Below, piece by piece: positions 1 to 2,942 of a stretch of 5,783 nt of DNA. The position numbers and the translations under genes were made by a program. The notes below the pieces were generated by a model. It had not been told where the DNA came from and ran no database searches. It saw nothing but the letters and a program-made list of their open reading frames with translations. Source of the DNA: Bifidobacterium breve. Lineage in GTDB: Bacteria; Actinomycetota; Actinomycetes; UBA12327. Location: the NCBI GenBank assembly GCA_943332445.1, contig CALQPL010000081.1, positions 1 through 5,783 on the forward strand, in the 5' to 3' direction. Positions within the stretch are counted from its first letter, which is position 1; every line of letters begins with the position of its first letter.

Positions 1-423
1 AAACGCCTCGTCGTTGTTGACGACTCCATCGTGCGTGGCAACACCCAACGTGCGCTGGTGCGCATGCTGCGCGAAGCCGGCGCCGCCGAAGTCCATGTGA
101 GGATTTCGTCTCCCCCCGTTAAGTGGCCCTGTTTTTACGGCATTGACTTTGCGAGCCGCGCTGAGTTGATCGCTAACGGCCTGACCGTGGATGACATTCG
201 GGCATCTATCGGAGCCGATTCGCTGTCGTATGTCTCTCTCGAAGAACTCATTGATGCCACCACCATCAAGAAGGACCACCTGTGTCGGGCCTGTTTTGAC
301 GGCGTCTACCCCGTGGAAATTCCCGAACCAGCACTGACGGCTAAGAACACCCCCGAAACCACCACGTTGGTTGATATTGACCTCGTAGGCGGCGATGCAA
401 GCGATGCATTGAGTCGCCCATGA
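1..423 (+). CDS. purF: Amidophosphoribosyltransferase (PurF), C-terminal part, 5' truncated by window edge
   Basis: The frame is open from the first base and encodes the last 140 residues of glutamine phosphoribosylpyrophosphate amidotransferase. This cytoplasmic enzyme makes 5-phosphoribosylamine from PRPP and glutamine, the committed step of purine synthesis. The PRPP-binding motif VVVDDSIVRGNT is at visible residues 4-15. It is followed by SSPPVKWPCFYGID and, near residues 94-101, LCRACFDG. In the Bacillus-type PurF family, cysteines in these two places ligate a 4Fe-4S cluster. Three such cysteines are visible here (codons at 130, 283 and 292), so this is probably the Fe-S class; the fourth ligand would lie upstream. 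The N-terminal glutaminase domain is outside the window. The GTG at 31 is internal (the Val of the PRPP motif), not a start. The last four bases overlap purM. The tail after the Cys motif is poorly conserved and unremarkable. Confidence 0.96.
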   Translation, partial: KRLVVVDDSIVRGNTQRALVRMLREAGAAEVHVRISSPPVKWPCFYGIDFASRAELIANGLTVDDIRASIGADSLSYVSLEELIDATTIKKDHLCRACFDGVYPVEIPEPALTAKNTPETTTLVDIDLVGGDASDALSRP

Positions 424-1514
424 CCTCCTCGTACGCCGCAGCTGGCGTTGACGTAGAAGCGGGCGAGCGCGCGGTTGCCTTAATGAAGGCTTCGATCAAG
501 GCCACCGGTCGACCCGAAGTGGTCGGCGACTTCGGCGGCTTTGCTGGTTTGTTCGATATCTCAGCGGTAAAGAACTACGCGAAGCCATTGTTGGCTACTT
601 CGACTGATGGCGTCGGCACCAAAGTGGCGATCGCCCAGGCCATGGATATTCACCACACCATCGGGCTCGACCTCGTGGCCATGGTCGTTGATGACCTCGT
701 GGTGTGTGGCGCTGAACCGTTGTTCATGACCGACTACATCGCCACTGGCAAGGTCGTGCCCGAACGCATTGCGGCCATTGTCAGCGGAATTGCGGCTGGT
801 TGCGAAAAGGCTGGTTGCGCTCTTGTTGGTGGCGAAACTGCGGAGCACCCTGGCTTACTTGAGCCCGATGAATACGACCTGGCGGGAGCCGGCACGGGAG
901 TTGTTGACGCCGACCAGCTCTTGGGACCAGACCGCGTTCGTCCTGGCGACGTGGTGATCTCCATGGCATCAAGCGGCCTGCACTCGAATGGCTACTCGCT
1001 GGCCCGCCACGTGTTTTTCACTACCGCCGGATGGTCACTTGACCGCGATGTTCCCGAGTTTGGCCGAACCTTGGGTGCCGAACTCCTCGAACCAACGGCG
1101 ATCTATTCGCTGGACTGCTTGGCTCTCGCCCGCGATACCTCGATTGAACTGCGCGCGTTCACCCACATCACCGGTGGCGGGATCGCTGCCAACGTGGCTC
1201 GCGTTTTGCCCACCCACCTACACGCCGATCTTCATCGCGGTACGTGGACGCCACCTGCGGTCTTCACCACCATCGGCGGCCTGGGAAATGTTGAGCGCGT
1301 CGAGTTAGAAAAGACGCTCAACATGGGCATCGGCATGATGGCGATCGTTGCGCCCGAGAGTGTGGACGCCACTTTGTCGCTCTTGGCTCAGCGTGGAATT
1401 AGCGCCTGGGTAACCGGTGAAATACGCGACCGTCACAACGGCGAACTCGGGGATGCTCCAGCCAAGGGTGGCGGCGGCGGTTCAGCTCAATTACAAGGCG
1501 ACTACACGAACTGA
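420..1514 (+). CDS. purM: Phosphoribosylformylglycinamidine cyclo-ligase (AIR synthetase, PurM)
   Basis: This 364-residue protein has the usual length for PurM, which converts FGAM and ATP to aminoimidazole ribotide, ADP and phosphate in the cytoplasm (purine synthesis step 5). Family motifs run in order over the full length: STDGVGTK (61-68, nucleotide-binding region), VDDLVVCGAEPLF (90-102), LVGGETAEHPGL (135-146), SSGLHSNGYSL (184-194), LLEPTAIY (222-229), HITGGGI (249-255) and NMGIGM (301-306). The Asp at the second position of VDDL, where many bacteria have Asn, is as I recall the actinobacterial form. The ATG is shared with the purF stop (ATGA), which implies translational coupling. No strong Shine-Dalgarno precedes it, and the next Met is too far inside the conserved N-terminus. 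The C-terminus carries a glycine run (GGGGGS) before a short final strand. No frameshift or missing motif is seen. Confidence 0.98.
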   Translation: MTSSYAAAGVDVEAGERAVALMKASIKATGRPEVVGDFGGFAGLFDISAVKNYAKPLLATSTDGVGTKVAIAQAMDIHHTIGLDLVAMVVDDLVVCGAEPLFMTDYIATGKVVPERIAAIVSGIAAGCEKAGCALVGGETAEHPGLLEPDEYDLAGAGTGVVDADQLLGPDRVRPGDVVISMASSGLHSNGYSLARHVFFTTAGWSLDRDVPEFGRTLGAELLEPTAIYSLDCLALARDTSIELRAFTHITGGGIAANVARVLPTHLHADLHRGTWTPPAVFTTIGGLGNVERVELEKTLNMGIGMMAIVAPESVDATLSLLAQRGISAWVTGEIRDRHNGELGDAPAKGGGGGSAQLQGDYTN

Positions 1515-1515
1515 T

Positions 1516-1704
1516 TTAGTCGTTGTCCTCGTCGTACTCATAGGTAGTGTCATCATCGGATTCGCTAGCGCTCGACGATGCGCTCGATTGCGATGATGAC
1601 TGAGCAAGTTCCGCCTGCAGGGCGTCCAAATCGGTCCCGCTGGAGGCGTACTTCAACTCGCGAGCGACCTTGGTCTGCTTGGCTTTGGCTCGGCCGCGCC
1701 CCAT
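1516..1704 (-). CDS. DUF3073 family small protein
   Basis: This 62-residue protein begins MGRGRAKAKQTKVARELKY, the signature of the DUF3073 family of small actinobacterial proteins of unknown function. The first 20 or so residues are strongly basic, followed by a short helical stretch (TDLDALQAELA, about residues 24-34). The rest is a low-complexity tail of Ser then Asp/Glu (residues about 35-62), so the chain is sharply divided into a basic half and an acidic, probably disordered half. The ATG (complement of 1702-1704) is preceded by GAGGGGG (complement of 1712-1718) at 7 bases, a convincing ribosome binding site. The gene converges on purM with one base between stop codons. Its place between purM and bldC matches the order seen in other actinobacteria. 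The basic head could bind nucleic acid, but that is inference only. Confidence 0.9.
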   Translation of the reverse strand: MGRGRAKAKQTKVARELKYASSGTDLDALQAELAQSSSQSSASSSASESDDDTTYEYDEDND

Positions 1705-1908
1705 GGCTCGACCCCCTCATGTGCTCAGGTGGCCCTGACGGGCCGCTACGGGAACATTCCTAAGGCTACCCTCAAAGGGCGCCTTTACGCATTCAGGGCA
1801 GGCGAGACAATTCGTCCAAGATCGGAACTTTCGCCCAAAAGCACCTAAGTTTGACAGTCCGTAAGGCAGGATGGGCAACAGCAATCAATTAACAGGGGGA
1901 TTTACACG
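1705..1908. promoter_or_regulatory. Divergent intergenic region between the DUF3073 gene and bldC
   Basis: These 204 bases separate two divergently transcribed genes, so promoters for both should lie here. On the + strand there is a perfect TTGACA at 1851-1856, but no good -10 follows at 16-19 bases. An alternative is TAAGTT at 1846-1851 with GGAACTT at 1824-1830 upstream. On the - strand a TANNNT-type -10 (TAGCCT, complement of 1763-1768) could serve the DUF3073 gene, without a clear -35. Two small symmetries are present: GGCCC/GGGCC around a 4-base loop (1731-1744) and AAAGGGCGCCTTT (1774-1786). None of these is decisive. No small ORF here has both a start and a ribosome binding site. Confidence 0.45.
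1824..1856 (+). promoter_or_regulatory. Weak candidate promoter elements upstream of bldC
   Basis: Two readings overlap. TTGACA at 1851-1856 is an exact sigma-70-type -35 hexamer about 53 bases before the bldC ATG, but the matching -10 position (around 1874) reads GGCAAC and is poor. Alternatively TAAGTT (1846-1851) fits the actinobacterial -10 pattern TANNNT, with GGAACTT (1824-1830) upstream, which resembles an alternative-sigma -35. The choice cannot be made from sequence alone. Confidence 0.25.
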
Positions 1909-2130
1909 ATGGTTCACGACTCGTCCGAGGCAGAAAACCTGCTCACGCCTGCCGAAGTGGCGGCGATGTTCCGAGTCGACCCCAAGACGGTCACCCGCTG
2001 GGCCAAGGCGGGAAAGATTTCGGCCATTCGCACGCTGGGTGGGCACCGCCGCTATCGCGAATCCGAGGTGCGGCAATTGCTCGAAGGCATCCCACAGCAA
2101 CGCGCCGCCAAGGACGACCCCACCGCCTAA
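1909..2130 (+). CDS. bldC: BldC-type MerR-like DNA-binding regulator
   Basis: This 73-residue cytoplasmic protein is essentially a single winged helix-turn-helix. Residues 11-32 (LLTPAEVAAMFRVDPKTVTRW) form the helix-turn-helix, and residues 40-50 (IRTLGGHRRYR) the wing, followed by the helix ESEVRQLLEGI and a short polar tail. From memory it is nearly identical through the core to Streptomyces BldC (about 68 residues). That protein binds DNA cooperatively, head to tail on direct repeats, and times the onset of development; it lacks the dimerisation coiled coil of classic MerR proteins, and none is present here either. In a non-sporulating host its role is uncertain. The ATG is preceded by AGGGGGA (1894-1900) at 8 bases, which decides the start. 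A frame opening at 1871 on the same strand is a shadow. The gene is divergent from the DUF3073 gene and convergent with the HU gene. Confidence 0.93.
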   Translation: MVHDSSEAENLLTPAEVAAMFRVDPKTVTRWAKAGKISAIRTLGGHRRYRESEVRQLLEGIPQQRAAKDDPTA

Positions 2131-2137
2131 GCGATGA

Positions 2138-2153
2138 GCGCCCTTGACGGCGC
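2138..2153. terminator. Weak hairpin between convergent bldC and HU genes
   Basis: GCGCC (2138-2142) and GGCGC (2149-2153) form a perfect 5-bp GC stem with a 6-base loop, centred in the 43-base gap between two convergent stop codons. The position suits a bidirectional terminator. However, the stem is short and there is no T-run on either side, so it is only a candidate. Confidence 0.3.
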
Positions 2154-2173
2154 GTAGAAGTGCTGGGTGAAAC

Positions 2174-2461
2174 TTAGTTGTTCTTTTGTGCCGCAGCCTT
2201 GAGGTTTGAGCCAGCTGACACCTTGGCGGTGTGCGTGGCGGCAACCTGGATCTCAGCACCGGTCTGAGGGTTACGGGCGGTACGGGCGTTGCGGAAGCCG
2301 GTCTCGAAGGTCAAGAAGCCAGGCAGACTCACCTTGGCGCTCTTGCTCGAGCCCAGTTCGGATGCGACTACATCGGCAAAACCCTTGAGGACAGCGTCAA
2401 CGTCCTTGGCGCTCTGACCGGTCTTTGCGGCAACAGCGGCCACCAATTCACTGCGGTTCAC
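2174..2461 (-). CDS. hup: HU-family DNA-binding (nucleoid) protein, short form
   Basis: This 95-residue protein has the size and layout of bacterial HU: an N-terminal helical dimerisation part (MNRSELVAAVAAKTG, then residues 16-40), the turn VSLPGFLTFE (about residues 44-53), and the DNA-contacting arm ending in ARTARNPQTG (about 59-68). The Pro of RNPQTG is the residue that in HU intercalates into DNA. It ends in the helix SNLKAAAQKNN. HU compacts and bends chromosomal DNA as a dimer. The start is GTG (complement of 2459-2461), supported by AAGGAGAA (complement of 2466-2473) with GGAG 6 bases upstream. It lacks the long Lys/Ala/Pro-rich tail of mycobacterial and some streptomycete HU proteins. 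The core reads SLPGFLTFE and HTAKVSAGSNLKAAA, where many HUs have GFGxF and PxFKAGKxLK, so it belongs to a divergent HU subgroup. It lies 133 bases downstream of the large secreted-protein gene on the same strand, separated by a probable terminator. Confidence 0.93.
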   Translation of the reverse strand: MNRSELVAAVAAKTGQSAKDVDAVLKGFADVVASELGSSKSAKVSLPGFLTFETGFRNARTARNPQTGAEIQVAATHTAKVSAGSNLKAAAQKNN

Positions 2462-2465
2462 AGAC

Positions 2466-2473
2466 TTCTCCTT
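2466..2473 (-). promoter_or_regulatory. Ribosome binding site deciding the GTG start of the HU gene
   Basis: The - strand reads AAGGAGAA here, with GGAG 6 bases before the GTG at 2461-2459. It is the strongest Shine-Dalgarno in the window and fixes a non-ATG start. Confidence 0.8.
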
Positions 2474-2485
2474 GAGTACGGGTGT

Positions 2486-2501
2486 GGCACGGCTGCGTGC
2501 C
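2486..2501 (-). promoter_or_regulatory. Hairpin next to the HU ribosome binding site, alternative to the larger upstream hairpin
   Basis: GGCACG (2486-2491) and CGTGCC (2496-2501) form a perfect 6-bp stem with a 4-base loop, 12 bases upstream of the ribosome binding site in the HU direction. The 2497-2501 arm is the same segment that pairs with 2538-2542 in the larger repeat, so the two structures exclude each other. Whether the region is transcribed as an HU leader depends on an unmapped start site. Confidence 0.45.
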
Positions 2502-2542
2502 TACCTAGAACCCTAGGGGGTAGGCCCCACCTAGGCAGGCAC
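2497..2542 (-). repeat. Long imperfect inverted repeat in the HU upstream region (CCTAGG-rich)
   Basis: GTGCCTACCTAG (2497-2508) and CTAGGCAGGCAC (2531-2542) are inverted over 12 positions with one mismatch (2503 against 2536). In RNA made from the - strand, the HU direction, that mismatch becomes a U-G wobble, so all 12 pairs can form; in + strand RNA it stays A-C. The 22-base interior has its own symmetry: CCCTAGGG at 2511-2518 and GGGG/CCCC around TAGG at 2517-2528. No T-run follows, so it does not look like a plain terminator. It could be an mRNA leader structure or a protein-binding operator for HU expression. Confidence 0.55.
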
Positions 2543-2567
2543 CCCCCTCGGTAAGTCTTAGGGCAAA

Positions 2568-2591
2568 CCGCAGGCCAGAACCGGCCTGCGG
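2568..2591 (-). terminator. Probable intrinsic terminator of the large secreted-protein gene
   Basis: CCGCAGGCC (2568-2576) and GGCCTGCGG (2583-2591) are a perfect 9-bp GC-rich inverted repeat with a 6-base loop. On the - strand the stem begins 3 bases after the TAG stop (complement of 2595-2597) and is followed by TTT then GCCC. The strength and placement of the stem fit a rho-independent terminator. The T-run is short, as is common in high-GC bacteria. Confidence 0.68.
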
Positions 2592-2594
2592 GTC

Positions 2595-2942
2595 CTAGGA
2601 GCCCGAGATCGCCACTCCGTCGAGACGCACCGTCTTGCCGGTCGATGCCACCACGATCTTGATCCGGCCCACCTTGGTACTGGTGAAGCGGGGCAGAAGG
2701 AGCAGCGAACGGCTGGATGCACCGGACTTGTAGAGCGATATCTGCCCCACATAGGTGGCGCCGACGTAGACCTTGACCAGACCACAACTGGAGCACCTCA
2801 TGGCAACCACGCCCACCTGACGCACCGTCTGGGAGCTCGTAGACAGCAGGTAGGCGCCCTTAGTGGTGGTGGTCTCGTAGTTGTTGCCGATATAGCCAGA
2901 GGCGGTCTTCAGGGCAAACCCAGATCGAGCAAACGAGCGTGA
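2595..2942 (-). other. C-terminal beta-rich domain of the large protein, with a CSSC motif
   Basis: Residues 948-1062 alternate short beta-like strands with polar turns and end with KTVRLDGVAISGS at the stop codon. A CSSC motif lies at residues 997-1000, inside VVAMRCSSCGLVKVYVG. From memory, related C-terminal segments (a GxxVxVYLG strand and a final VRIDGxxV strand) occur in other actinobacterial extracellular proteins. No function is established that I know of, and it could be a binding or attachment module. There is no hydrophobic helix or basic tail typical of membrane or sortase anchoring. Confidence 0.5.

Noticed and set aside
31..33. GTG at 31 as the start of a 130-residue protein
   Set aside because: The same frame is open from base 1 and the upstream codons complete the PurF PRPP-binding motif, so the gene is simply cut by the window edge.
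561..848. A 95-residue - strand frame inside purM
   Set aside because: It is antisense to conserved PurM motifs and has no family resemblance.
1731..1746. GGCCC/GGGCC hairpin as a terminator or riboswitch element
   Set aside because: It is only a 5-7 bp stem in a divergent promoter region with no T-run. Its outer wobble works only for + strand RNA, where no gene ends nearby except purM, more than 200 bases away.
1885..2259. A 124-residue open frame on the - strand across bldC and the HU gene
   Set aside because: It overlaps two well-supported genes, has an Arg/Pro/Leu composition typical of a shadow frame, and no ribosome binding site.
2458..2796. A 112-residue - strand frame across the end of the large gene and the intergenic hairpins
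   Set aside because: It is a shifted-frame shadow of the C-terminal domain coding sequence and runs through the terminator hairpin.
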